From: Caldimonas thermodepolymerans
GTDB taxonomy: Bacteria > Pseudomonadota > Gammaproteobacteria > Burkholderiales > Burkholderiaceae_C
Reading direction: 5' to 3'
Assembly (NCBI RefSeq): GCF_015476235.1
Contig: NZ_CP064338.1
Location: 1,860,001 to 1,924,000 of the forward strand
Length of the DNA: 64,000 nt
The position numbers and the translations under genes were made by a program. The notes below the pieces were generated by a model, which was given only the letters and a program-made list of their open reading frames with translations, did no database searches and was not told the origin of the DNA. The number at the start of each line of letters is the position of its first letter. Position 1 is the first letter of the stretch. Shown here piece by piece: positions 45,305-57,555 of this stretch.

Positions 45305-45986
45305 TCAGGAATCGTCGATGTCGTGGCGGGACCGGCCGGGCGTGGGCCACCACTGCTCCAGCCGCGCGGCGGCCCAGTCCTTGCCGCCCAGCCCGAAGGC
45401 GAGCGCGAAGGCCAGCACGATGCCGCCCAGCAGGATCAGGAAGGCATGCCGCACGATCACGCCGCCGATGTCCAGCTGGTCCAGCGCGATGATGACGACG
45501 AAGGCGGTGATGGCGTACCGGGCCAGCCGGCCCAGCGAATCGGCGTCGCGGATGCCGATGCTGCGCGTGTAGGCGGTGACCGAGGTGCCGACGAAGCGAG
45601 CGAAGTACATCCCGAACGCCAGGATCAGCAGCCCGACGACGACGCGCGGCACGAACAGCATCACGCGGCCGAGCAGCTCGGTGACGTAGGCCGCGCCCAG
45701 GCTGTTGAACGCGACGATCAGCGCGGCCAGGATCACCACCCAGTAGGCCAGCCGGCCGAGCAGGTCCACGGTGTCGGAGCTCGTGCCGCCGCGCTGCAGG
45801 AAGCCGTCCATGCCCGAGCGCTGGGTGACGATGTGGAGGTTGACGGCGCGCAGCCCCTTGACCAGCCCGAAGCGCAGCGCCCGCGCGAGCAGGTAGCCCA
45901 CCAGCAGCACCACTGCCGCCAGCGCGAGCCGCGGCAGGAAGGCCGCGATCTGGTACAGGAAGGCCCGCGCGGGGTCGAGCAGCACT

Positions 45987-46000
<14 letters not shown>
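45305..46000 (-). CDS. Small-conductance channel-like TM-helix repeat protein
   Basis: A 231-residue protein with four or five membrane helices (about 18-40, 85-105, 112-135, 155-175 and 180-200) and the TM-helix repeat pattern seen in CmpX-like proteins, relatives of mechanosensitive MscS channels that lack the cytoplasmic cage. The block [20 protein letters not shown] is typical. Its start overlaps the end of treS/mak by 14 bases, so it is translated from the trehalose/glycogen mRNA. This fits osmoprotection by trehalose, although the fit is inference. Confidence 0.8.
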
Positions 46001-49337
<3,337 letters not shown>

Positions 49338-49352
49338 GTCGGGGGACCTTGC

Positions 49353-51395
49353 TCAATCGAATCCGTCGAAGTCCTGCTCGCTGCGCACCCGGTGTTGCAG
49401 GCGGAACACGTGGGCCGGGACCTGGGAGGGGTCGAGGAGGATGAAGTTGCGGGTACCGTTCCAGACGAAGCGCTGATCGGTGAGCAAGTCATGTACCTGA
49501 CAGGGCTGGCCCGCGTCGATGCCGAGCGCCTCGGCCTCCAGGTCCAGCCAGCCCGACTGCACGTGGTGCGGATCCAGGTTCACGACGGTGAGGATGACGT
49601 TGTCGCCGTCGGCGCTGCGCTTGGCGTAGGCGATCAGCTGCTCGTTGTCCGTGGGGAAGAAGCGCAGGCTGTCGTTGGACTGCAATGCCGGGTTGTCGCG
49701 CCGGATGCGGTTGATGCGCGCGACGAAGTGCCGCAGGCTGTCGGCGCGATCGAGGTCCCAGTGGCGCAGCTGGTACTTCTCGGAGTCCAGGTATTCCTCG
49801 CTGCCCGGCTTGAGCGGCGCGTGCTCCATCAGCTCGTAGGCCGGCCCGTAGATGCCGTAGCTGGCGCTCAGCGTCGCGGCCAGCACCAGCCGCGCCATGA
49901 ACGCGGAGCGCAGCCCGGACTGCAGCGCCTCGTGCAGGATGTCCGGCGTGTTCGGCCAGATGTTGGGGCGGAAGTACTCCCTGCCCGGCCCCTGCGACAG
50001 CTCGGTGAAGTACTCGGTCAGTTCCTGGCGTGTGTTGCGCCAGGTGAAGTAGGTGTAGGACTGGGTGTAGCCCAGCTTGGCCAGCCGGTGCATCACCTTG
50101 GGGCGGGTGAAGGCCTCGGACAGGAAGATCAGGTCGGGGTGCTCGCGCTGGAGCGCGTCGATGCACCAGGCCCAGAACGCGAACGACTTGGTGTGCGGGT
50201 TGTCGACGCGAAAGATCTTCACGCCCTGCGCGATCCAGTGGTCGAAGATGCTCTTGAGCTCTGCCCACAGCGCCTGCCAGTCGCTGCTCTCGAAGTTGAA
50301 CGGGTAGATGTCCTGGTACTTCTTCGGCGGGTTCTCGGCGTACTGCACCGTGCCGTCCGGGCGCCAGCGGAACCACTCGGGGTGTTCCTGGACGTACGGA
50401 TGGTCGGGCGCGCACTGGAAGGCGATGTCCAGCGCGATCTCGATGCCGTGGTCGCGCGCGCGCTCCACCAGGTGCCGGAAGTCCTCCAGCGTGCCCAGCT
50501 CCGGATGCACCGCCTTGTGGCCGCCCTCTTCCGCGCCGATCGCCCAGGGGCTGCCCACGTCGTCCGGTGCGGCCGTCAGGGTGTTGTTCCTGCCCTTGCG
50601 CCTGGTTCGCCCGATCGGATGGATCGGCGGCAGGTAAAGCACGTCGAAGCCGAGCTCGGCCACGTACGGCAGGCGCGCCTCGACGTCGCGCAAGCTGCCG
50701 TGCCGGCCCGGTTCGGGCGCGGCCGAGCGCGGGAACAGCTCGTACCAGGTGCTGAAGCGCGCGCGTTGGCGGTCGGCCACCAGCGGCAGCTCCACCGGGT
50801 GGATCGCCGCGAACTTGCGGTCGGGATGGCGGTCGGCCAGCTCGGCCAGCTCCGCATCCAGCGCCAGGGCCTTGAGCGCCTGCGTGTCGGTGGCTGCCCC
50901 CGGCCCGGCTGCGGCGCCGCGCAGCCGCCGCGCCCAGTCCTTGAGGCGGCTGCGGTCGGCTCCGCCGGCGCGTGCGGCGGCCTCCTCCAGCAGCACGCCG
51001 CCGGCCAGCGCGGCGACGCGGATGTCCTCGGGATCGGTGCGGCGCTCGAGCTCGTGCCGCCAGGACCGGAAGTGGTCCACCCAGGCCGTGACGGTGTAGC
51101 GGTAGCGGCCTGGGGCCGGGGGCGCGAAGCCGGCCAGCCACTCGTCGTTGTAGCGCTGCTGCATCTCCACTTCCTGCCAGCCGGCGTCCGCCTCGGCGCG
51201 CCACAGCAGCAGCACGCGCAGCATGTCGTGGCCGTCGGCGAAGACATGCGCCTCCACCTGCACCGGCTCGCCGGCGATGCGCTTGACCGCGAACCGGCCC
51301 CCGTCGACGCAGGGGTGCACGGCATCGATCACGGCACGCACGCGCCCGTCGGGGACGGCGCCCTTGCGCGCGGGGCGGCGACGGGCCTCAGCCAT
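49353..51395 (-). CDS. glgE: Maltose-1-phosphate maltosyltransferase GlgE
   Basis: A 680-residue GH13_3 enzyme that extends alpha-1,4-glucans with maltosyl units from maltose 1-phosphate, with phosphate release. Identifying blocks are TWYELFPRS near 215, the nucleophile Asp in IFRVDNPHTKSFAFW, the acid Glu in IFLSEAFTRPK and PNIWPNTPDILHEALQSG. Its start overlaps the glgB stop by 8 bases. With TreS-Mak and GlgB it makes a complete trehalose-to-glycogen route that bypasses ADP-glucose. Confidence 0.96.
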   Translation of the reverse strand: MAEARRRPARKGAVPDGRVRAVIDAVHPCVDGGRFAVKRIAGEPVQVEAHVFADGHDMLRVLLLWRAEADAGWQEVEMQQRYNDEWLAGFAPPAPGRYRYTVTAWVDHFRSWRHELERRTDPEDIRVAALAGGVLLEEAAARAGGADRSRLKDWARRLRGAAAGPGAATDTQALKALALDAELAELADRHPDRKFAAIHPVELPLVADRQRARFSTWYELFPRSAAPEPGRHGSLRDVEARLPYVAELGFDVLYLPPIHPIGRTRRKGRNNTLTAAPDDVGSPWAIGAEEGGHKAVHPELGTLEDFRHLVERARDHGIEIALDIAFQCAPDHPYVQEHPEWFRWRPDGTVQYAENPPKKYQDIYPFNFESSDWQALWAELKSIFDHWIAQGVKIFRVDNPHTKSFAFWAWCIDALQREHPDLIFLSEAFTRPKVMHRLAKLGYTQSYTYFTWRNTRQELTEYFTELSQGPGREYFRPNIWPNTPDILHEALQSGLRSAFMARLVLAATLSASYGIYGPAYELMEHAPLKPGSEEYLDSEKYQLRHWDLDRADSLRHFVARINRIRRDNPALQSNDSLRFFPTDNEQLIAYAKRSADGDNVILTVVNLDPHHVQSGWLDLEAEALGIDAGQPCQVHDLLTDQRFVWNGTRNFILLDPSQVPAHVFRLQHRVRSEQDFDGFD

Positions 51396-53301
51396 GGGCC
51401 TCGTGCCTCAGCACGATGGTGGACAGCGGCGGCAGCGTGAGGCTCACCGACTGCGGCTGCCCGTGGGCCGGCTGCGGCACCGCGTCGACGCCGCCCAGGT
51501 TGCCCCAGCCGGCGCCGCCGAACTCCCGCGCGTCGCTGTTGACGATCTCGCGCCAATGCCCCGGCGCCGGCACGCCGACCACGTAGCGGGTGCGCGGCTC
51601 GGGCGTGAAGTTGCACACCACGAGCAGCGTGGCGGCCTGCGCAGCCTTGCCCCTGCGCAGGAAGGCGATCACGGTCGATTCGGTGTCGTTGGCCTCGATC
51701 CACTCGAAGCCGGCCGGCTCGAAATCCACCTCGTGCAGCGCCGGTTCCTCTCGCAGCACGCGGTTGAGCTGTTGCATGTAGCGTTGCACGCCCCCATGGT
51801 CGGGCAGCTGCGCCAGGTGCCAGTCGAGCTCGCCTTCGTGCGTCCACTCGCGGCGCTGGCCGAACTCGCCACCCATGAACAGCAGCTTCTTGCCGGGATG
51901 GGTCCACATGTAGCCGTACAGCGCGCGCAGGTTGGCGAACTGCCGCCAGGGATCGCCAGGCATGCGGCTGAGCAGCGAGCCCTTGCCGTGCACCACCTCG
52001 TCGTGCGAGAGCGCGAGCACGAAGTTCTCGTTGAAGGCATAGACCAGCGAGAAGCTCAGCCGTCCCAGGTGGTACATGCGATGGATCGGGTCTTCCTTCA
52101 TGAACGACAGCGTGTCGTGCATCCAGCCCATGTTCCACTTCATGCCGAACCCGAGCCCGCCCAGGTGGGTCGGGCGCGAGACCATCGGCCAGGCGGTCGA
52201 TTCCTCGGCCACCGTCATCACGTCCGGGTGCTCGCGGTACACGGCGCGGTTGAGCTCGCGCAGGAAATCGATCGCGTCCAGGTTCTCCTTGCCGCCGTGC
52301 ACGTTGGGGATCCACTCGCCCGGCCGGCGGCCGTAGTCCAGGTACAGCATCGAGGCCACCGCGTCGACGCGCAGCCCGTCCAGGTGGTAGGTGTCCAGCC
52401 AGTACAACGCCGAGGACAGCAGGAAGCTGCGCACCTCGAGGCGGCCGTAGTTGAAGATGCTGGAGTTCCAGTCCGGATGGAAGCCCTGGCGGGGGTCGGC
52501 GTGCTCGTACAGGTGCGTGCCGTCGAAGTACTGCAGGCCGTGCTCGTCGCTCGGGAAATGCGACGGCACCCAGTCGAGCAGCACGCCGATGCCGTGGCGG
52601 TGCAGGTGGTCGACGAAGTACATGAAGTCCTGCGGCGTGCCGTAGCGCGCCGTGGGCGCGAAATAGCCGGTGGTCTGGTAGCCCCAGGAGCCGTAGAACG
52701 GGTGCTCGGTGACGGGCAGCAGCTCCACGTGGGTGAAGCCCATCGCCTGCACGTACTCCGCCAGCGCGTGGGCAAGCTCGCGGTAGCCCAGGGGCTGCCC
52801 GTCGGCGCGCCGCCACGAGCCTGCGTGCAGCTCGTAGATCGAGACCGGCGCGTCGAGTGCGTTGCGTGCCGCGCGCGTGCGCATCCACCCCTCGTCCTGC
52901 CATTCGTGGTCCAGGCTCCAGATGCGCGAGCCGGTCGCCGGCGGCACTTCCGCATGGACCGCGAACGGGTCGGCCTTGTCGACCACGTAACCTCCCTGCC
53001 CGTGCACGCGGTACTTGTAGACCTGCCCGTGGCGGGCCGCGGGGGCGTGGCCTTCCCAGATGCCGCTGCCGTCGGGGCGAGGCGCGAGCCGGTCGGCCCC
53101 GGGCGACCAGCCGTTCCACTCGCCGGTCACGGACACGGCATTGGCGTTGGGCGCCCAGACGGCGAAGCGTGCACCGCCGCCCGGATCCAGGTGGCAGCCG
53201 AGCTTTTCGTGCAGCCGCGCATGCGTGCCTTCCCGGAACAGGTAGACGTCGTGGTCGGTGATCGCGGCGGGCCGTGCGGCCCGCCTGCCTTGTTCGTGCA
53301 T
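51388..53301 (-). CDS. glgB: 1,4-alpha-glucan branching enzyme GlgB
   Basis: A 637-residue GH13_9 enzyme with CBM48 near 35-125. Catalytic Asp in LDGLRVDAVASMLYLDYG, Glu in VMTVAEESTAWP and Asp in LALSHDEVVHGKGSL are present. It cuts an alpha-1,4 chain and reattaches it through alpha-1,6. Start 53301 has AAGGA 6 bases upstream; a longer version starting 63 bases upstream is less likely. It is shorter than E. coli GlgB, as expected for GlgBs with one N-terminal module. It is the first gene of the operon, whose promoter lies between it and the divergent small gene at 53506. Confidence 0.96.
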   Translation of the reverse strand: MHEQGRRAARPAAITDHDVYLFREGTHARLHEKLGCHLDPGGGARFAVWAPNANAVSVTGEWNGWSPGADRLAPRPDGSGIWEGHAPAARHGQVYKYRVHGQGGYVVDKADPFAVHAEVPPATGSRIWSLDHEWQDEGWMRTRAARNALDAPVSIYELHAGSWRRADGQPLGYRELAHALAEYVQAMGFTHVELLPVTEHPFYGSWGYQTTGYFAPTARYGTPQDFMYFVDHLHRHGIGVLLDWVPSHFPSDEHGLQYFDGTHLYEHADPRQGFHPDWNSSIFNYGRLEVRSFLLSSALYWLDTYHLDGLRVDAVASMLYLDYGRRPGEWIPNVHGGKENLDAIDFLRELNRAVYREHPDVMTVAEESTAWPMVSRPTHLGGLGFGMKWNMGWMHDTLSFMKEDPIHRMYHLGRLSFSLVYAFNENFVLALSHDEVVHGKGSLLSRMPGDPWRQFANLRALYGYMWTHPGKKLLFMGGEFGQRREWTHEGELDWHLAQLPDHGGVQRYMQQLNRVLREEPALHEVDFEPAGFEWIEANDTESTVIAFLRRGKAAQAATLLVVCNFTPEPRTRYVVGVPAPGHWREIVNSDAREFGGAGWGNLGGVDAVPQPAHGQPQSVSLTLPPLSTIVLRHEAHG

Positions 53302-53505
53302 CGGTCGTCCTTGCCGCGTGGGGCCGTATGCCTGCATGCCGCAGGTGCGCATGGCGCGCGGCAATCCCTGTGCCCGCGGCCGGCCCGGCCAAGCGCGCTA
53401 GCATGTCGGCCTTTGCGCCAGGAATGACGCGATGAGCTTGCGCCGAACGATGCCGTTCTTCTTTCCGATCCGCCCGGCCCGGGCGCGCGTGCCGGGCTGC
53501 CACGC

Positions 53506-53853
53506 ATGAGCACGCCCTCCGTTCCCGAGCACTGGGAGACCGATGCCGGCAGCGGCGACGTCGCCCACCTGGACATCCCGGCCGATGCCGTGCGCGACCG
53601 CCTGTTCGAGGTGTCGTGCACCTTCGTCGTCACGCACCGCGGCGACGCACCGGCCCGCCACGGCCTGCGCGTGCTGGTCGACGGCCGCCACCAGTGGTCG
53701 CGCGAGGTGCCGACGCACCCGGGCCAGGACACGCTGGACGTGAGCTTCCGCTGTCCCGTGCCGGTCGGCTCCCCGTTGCGCATCACCGCGATCGGCTCGG
53801 TGCACGGGGCGCTGCGCCAACGCCTGCTGGTCGTCGCTGAAGAACAGCTCTGA
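53506..53853 (+). CDS. Conserved hypothetical protein (115 aa)
   Basis: A soluble 115-residue protein with an alternating, strand-rich pattern (LRVLVDGRHQWSREVPTHPG, TLDVSFRCPVP) that looks like a small beta-sandwich. It contains no motif that I can name and no signal peptide. It is read divergently from glgB and is followed after 61 bases by the P450 gene on the same strand. Confidence 0.65.
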   Translation: MSTPSVPEHWETDAGSGDVAHLDIPADAVRDRLFEVSCTFVVTHRGDAPARHGLRVLVDGRHQWSREVPTHPGQDTLDVSFRCPVPVGSPLRITAIGSVHGALRQRLLVVAEEQL

Positions 53854-53903
53854 CCGGCGCCCGCGCGAAGGCACGCCGGTTGCCGAAACCTCCGCAGCTC
53901 CAC

Positions 53904-53908
53904 GGAGG
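53904..53908 (+). promoter_or_regulatory. Ribosome binding site supporting a GTG start
   Basis: GGAGG ends 6 bases before GTG at 53915, which makes GTG the better start for the P450 than the ATG 9 bases further on. Confidence 0.55.
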
Positions 53909-53914
53909 TGACCC

Positions 53915-55174
53915 GTGTCCCGCATGCCCCGCGACCCCCGGCTGGACAGCAGCCTGGCCCTGCTCGCCGATCCGTACCGCTACATCGGCAAGCAATGCCG
54001 GGCATTCGGCACCGACCTGTTCGAGGCGCGCCTGCTGCTGCAACCGGCCATCTGCATGACCGGCCCGGCCGCCGCTGCGCTGTTCTACGACCCGCAGCGC
54101 TTCGTGCGTGCCGGCGCGGCGCCCGGGCCGTTGCGCGCGACGCTGTTCGGCAACGGTGGCGTGCAGGGCCTGGACGGTGCGGACCACCACCACCGCAAGG
54201 CGCTGTTCATGGCGCTGATGCAACCGGCCACGGTGGCCGAGCTCGGGCAGCGCTACCAGGAGCAGCTGGAACGCAGTGCCGCCGGCTGGATCGGCCAGCG
54301 GCGCGTGAGGCTCTACGAGGCGCTGCACCTGCCGCTGGCGCGGGCAGTGTGCGCCTGGGCCGACGTGCCCTGGCCCGAGGCCGAGGAAGCGGGCCGCTGC
54401 GCCGACCTCGTGGCGCTGTTCGACCAGGCCGCCGCCCCGGGCCGCGGCCACTTCTTTCATGCGCGCGCGGCGCGCAAGCGTTGCGAGGCCTGGGCGGGCC
54501 GACTCGTCGAGGCGGTGCGGCAGGGACGGCAGCCGGTGCGCGCCGGCAGTGCCCTCGCGGCCGTCGCCATGCACCGCGACGCAGGGGGCCAGCGCCTGCC
54601 CGTGCCGGTGGCCGCGGTCGAACTGCTGAACCTGTTGCGCCCGACCGTGGCGGTGTCGGTCTACGTCGTCTTCGTCGCGCATGCCTTGCACCGCCACCCC
54701 GAATGCGCGCTGGCGCTGCAGCAGCGCAGCAACGGCGACTACGCCGAATGCTTCGTGCACGAGGTGCGGCGCTGCTATCCCTTCTTCCCGGCGGTGGTCG
54801 CTCGCGTGCGCGAGGATTTCGAATGGAACGGCTACGCCTTCCCTGCCGGCCGCCGGGTGCTGCTGGACCTGTACGGCACCAACCTCGACCCGCGCACCTG
54901 GCACGATCCCCTCTCCTTCCAGCCGGAGCGTTTTCGCGAGCGCACGCCCGGCCGGTTCGACTTCGTGCCGCAAGGCGGCGGCGACCCGCACCTCGGCCAC
55001 CGTTGCCCGGGCGAGGCCATCGCGCTGGAGCTGATGCAGCGCTCGGCGCGGTTCTTCGCCACCCGGCTGCGCTATGCCGTGCCCGAGCAGGACCTCACGC
55101 TGGACATGACGCGCGCGCCGGCGCTGCCGCGTGACCGCATGGTGATCGCACAGGCGATGCCCGCGCTGCCCTGA
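53915..55174 (+). CDS. CYP152-type cytochrome P450 peroxygenase
   Basis: A 419-residue P450. The haem-binding loop is PQGGGDPHLGHRCPGEAIAL (about 349-368), with the Cys ligand and the GGG/HRCPGE form diagnostic of fatty-acid peroxygenases (BS-beta, SP-alpha). The I-helix carries LLRPTVAVSVYVVFVAHAL with the Arg-Pro pair that anchors the fatty acid carboxylate in place of the usual acid-alcohol pair. Such enzymes use H2O2 to hydroxylate or decarboxylate fatty acids and need no reductase. None is present here. The GTG start follows GGAGG by 6 bases. Confidence 0.93.
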   Translation: MSRMPRDPRLDSSLALLADPYRYIGKQCRAFGTDLFEARLLLQPAICMTGPAAAALFYDPQRFVRAGAAPGPLRATLFGNGGVQGLDGADHHHRKALFMALMQPATVAELGQRYQEQLERSAAGWIGQRRVRLYEALHLPLARAVCAWADVPWPEAEEAGRCADLVALFDQAAAPGRGHFFHARAARKRCEAWAGRLVEAVRQGRQPVRAGSALAAVAMHRDAGGQRLPVPVAAVELLNLLRPTVAVSVYVVFVAHALHRHPECALALQQRSNGDYAECFVHEVRRCYPFFPAVVARVREDFEWNGYAFPAGRRVLLDLYGTNLDPRTWHDPLSFQPERFRERTPGRFDFVPQGGGDPHLGHRCPGEAIALELMQRSARFFATRLRYAVPEQDLTLDMTRAPALPRDRMVIAQAMPALP

Positions 55175-55243
55175 TCCCCCTCCGCGCTGCGGGTACGCCC
55201 CTTGCCGCAAGCGGGGCGTGCATGTGCTTGTCCGGGAGCCCCG

Positions 55244-56068
55244 ATGCCGAGTACCCCATCTGGCCGCCGTGCCGGGCTGCTGGCCGCCACTTGCGGCCTT
55301 GCCCTCATGCTGGCCGCCGCCTGGCCGGCCCTGGCGGCGGATGCCGGCACCCCTCGCGGGCCGGTCTCGGCCTCGCCCGACCTGCGCGCCAGCCGCCTGC
55401 TCGGCCGCGAGGTGCGCGACCCGCAGGGACGGGACCTGGGCGAGGTTCGCGACCTGATCGTCGACCTCCATTACGGGCGGCTGCACTACGCCATCCTCGC
55501 CTTCGGCGGCGTCCTGGGGCTGGGCGAGAAACTGCATGCCGTGCCGGTCAGCACGCTGCAGTGGACCGGCGCCCGGTGGGTGCTGGACCTGCCACGCGGG
55601 CGCGTCGAGCGGGCCCCGGGCTTCGAGCGCAGCCGATGGCCCGACTGGCAGGACCATCCCTACCGCGACGCGGTCGACCGCCACTTCGGCAGCGACGTGG
55701 CCCCTCGCCGGGACAGCGGCGAGCGCCTGATGCGCATCACCCGCTTGCTCGGCCTGGACGTGGAGGACCGCGACGGCCGGGAGCTGGGCGAGATCGAGGA
55801 CGTGATCGTCAACCTGGGCCGCAGCGAGCTGCGCTATGTCGTGCTGGAGCTGGACGAGCGCTGGCAGCCCGGCGACAAGCTGCTGCCGCTGCCCCTGGGT
55901 GCCCTGAGTGTGCCGCAGGGACGCGGCGGCGACGCGCTGCTCAACGTCCCGCGCGACCAGCTGGACCCGTTCACGAGCTTCGACGAAGACCGGTGGCCGG
56001 ACCTGGACGACCCGGCCTTCCGCGACCAGGTGGACCGGCTGCTGCGCGTCGACCCGCCGGCGCGCTGA
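55244..56068 (+). CDS. Secreted protein with two PRC-barrel domains
   Basis: A 274-residue protein with an N-terminal signal peptide or anchor (about 10-34). Two PRC-barrel-like units follow (about 50-120 and 160-240), with blocks SRLLGREVRDPQGRDLGEVRDL and TRLLGLDVEDRDGRELGEIEDV, each of which reads like a strand-turn-strand barrel. PRC-barrel proteins are frequent in stress-induced periplasmic proteins. Start at 55244 has GGGAG 5 bases before it. It is followed by an SDR gene in the same direction. Confidence 0.82.
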   Translation: MPSTPSGRRAGLLAATCGLALMLAAAWPALAADAGTPRGPVSASPDLRASRLLGREVRDPQGRDLGEVRDLIVDLHYGRLHYAILAFGGVLGLGEKLHAVPVSTLQWTGARWVLDLPRGRVERAPGFERSRWPDWQDHPYRDAVDRHFGSDVAPRRDSGERLMRITRLLGLDVEDRDGRELGEIEDVIVNLGRSELRYVVLELDERWQPGDKLLPLPLGALSVPQGRGGDALLNVPRDQLDPFTSFDEDRWPDLDDPAFRDQVDRLLRVDPPAR

Positions 56069-56098
56069 ACCGGTTGCCTCCACCGACAGGGAGATCCC

Positions 56099-57094
56099 AT
56101 GCGCACGAGCGAGCCGCTGGTCGTGGTGGTGACGGGGGCCTCGGCCGGCATCGGCCGCGCCACGGTGCGCGCCTTCGCGGCGCGCGGGGCCTGGGTGGCG
56201 CTGCTGGCGCGCGGGACCGACGGACTGGCAGCCGCGCGGCGCGAGGTCGAAGCGGCCGGCGGGCGCGCGCTGGTGCTGCCCACCGACGTCGCCGACGCCG
56301 CCCAGGTGGACGCCGCGGCCGCGCGCATGATCGAGGCCTGGGGCCACATCGACGTGTGGGTCAACAACGCGATGGCGACCCTCTACGCCCCTTGCGAGCA
56401 GATCGTCCCGGACGACTTACGCCGTGCCACCGAGGTCACCTACCTGGGCGCGGTGTGGGGCACGCTTGCCGCGCTGCGCCACATGAAGCCGCGCAACCGC
56501 GGTGTCATCGTGCAGGTGGGCTCGGCGCTGGCGTACCGATCGATCCCCTTGCAGGCCCCCTACTGCGGCGCGAAGGCGGCGTTGCGCGCCTTCACCGACT
56601 CGCTGCGTTCGGAGCTGATCCATGACCGCAGCGCGGTGGCGCTGACCATGGTCCAGCTGTCGGCCTTCAACACCCCGCAGTTCGACTGGGCGCGCACCAC
56701 CTTGCCCTGCAGGCCACGACCGGTGCCACCGGTCTTCCAGCCCGAACTCGCCGCGCAGGCCATCGTGTGGGCCAGCCGCCACCCGCGCCGCGAGGTCACG
56801 GTGGGCTTTCCGGCGTGGCAGGCCATGCTGGCGCAGAAGCTTGCCCCCGGACTGCTCGACCGGCTGCTCGCGCGGCAGGGCTACCGTGGCCAGCGCAGCG
56901 ACACCCCCCTGCCGCCCGGCCACCCCGACAACCTGCATGCCCCGGTGCCGGGCGACCACGGCGCGCACGGTCGCTTCGACCACGGCGCGCGGCGCACCAG
57001 CTGGCAGTGGTGGCTGCACCACCACGCGCCGGAAGCCATCGCCACCCTCACCGCCGGGCTGCTGGCGCTGGCCCTGGCGCTGGTGCTGCGCTGA
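56099..57094 (+). CDS. Short-chain dehydrogenase with C-terminal membrane helix
   Basis: A 331-residue protein. The SDR nucleotide motif is VVVTGASAGIGRATV (about 9-23); the active-site Tyr and Lys are in APYCGAKAALR (about 158-168) and the catalytic Ser in QVGSALAY. The C-terminal 60 residues extend beyond the SDR core and end with a membrane helix (about 311-330). It is likely a stress-associated short-chain reductase of unknown substrate. It follows the PRC-barrel gene after 30 bases. Confidence 0.88.
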   Translation: MRTSEPLVVVVTGASAGIGRATVRAFAARGAWVALLARGTDGLAAARREVEAAGGRALVLPTDVADAAQVDAAAARMIEAWGHIDVWVNNAMATLYAPCEQIVPDDLRRATEVTYLGAVWGTLAALRHMKPRNRGVIVQVGSALAYRSIPLQAPYCGAKAALRAFTDSLRSELIHDRSAVALTMVQLSAFNTPQFDWARTTLPCRPRPVPPVFQPELAAQAIVWASRHPRREVTVGFPAWQAMLAQKLAPGLLDRLLARQGYRGQRSDTPLPPGHPDNLHAPVPGDHGAHGRFDHGARRTSWQWWLHHHAPEAIATLTAGLLALALALVLR

Positions 57095-57103
57095 AGCGGT
57101 GCC

Positions 57104-57496
57104 TCAGTGGCGGTGCCGGGCCACCGCGCGCGCCAGTTCCTCCTTGCCCATGCGCGAACGCCCGGCAATGCCCAGGGCCTGCGCCTGGGCGTACAGCTCC
57201 TGGCGCGTGTGGCCCCGCACGTCCACGCCGCCCGCGGTGGCCTGGGGGCGTTCGCGCGCGGCGCGTCCCGACTGCGCGGCCTGGGCATCGGACGGCCCCT
57301 TGCGTGCCTTGGCGACCCACCGGTCGCCCACCTTCTCGAAGCCGTGCTTCAAGGCAGCATAGGCAGTGCGGGCGGCACGTGCGCCGCTGCCGTAGCTGTC
57401 CTCGGCACTGCGCAGCGCCTTGGCATAGGTGCGCTGCGCCTTGTCGGACGAGCGTTCCAGCGTGCCGGGCATCTCGACTCCGTACTTCCTGCTCAT
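57104..57496 (-). CDS. ChaB-family protein with Rho_N/SAP-like tail
   Basis: A 130-residue protein. The first 60 residues match the ChaB fold (MPGTLERSSDKAQRTYAKAL, YAALKHGFEKVGDRWVAKA). A linker follows and the C-terminal 35 residues form a second helix-extension-helix unit (TRQELYAQAQALGIAGRSRM), typical of Rho_N or SAP-like nucleic-acid-binding motifs. Start 57496 has AGGAGG 8 bases upstream. Its end is 9 bases from the end of the convergent SDR gene. The function is not known; ChaB is only loosely tied to cation transport regulation. Confidence 0.85.
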   Translation of the reverse strand: MSRKYGVEMPGTLERSSDKAQRTYAKALRSAEDSYGSGARAARTAYAALKHGFEKVGDRWVAKARKGPSDAQAAQSGRAARERPQATAGGVDVRGHTRQELYAQAQALGIAGRSRMGKEELARAVARHRH

Positions 57497-57555
57497 CGCG
57501 GCATCCTCCTGGTGAGAAGGAGGCAGGCAAACGCCATGCGCGGTCGCGTGAGGGC

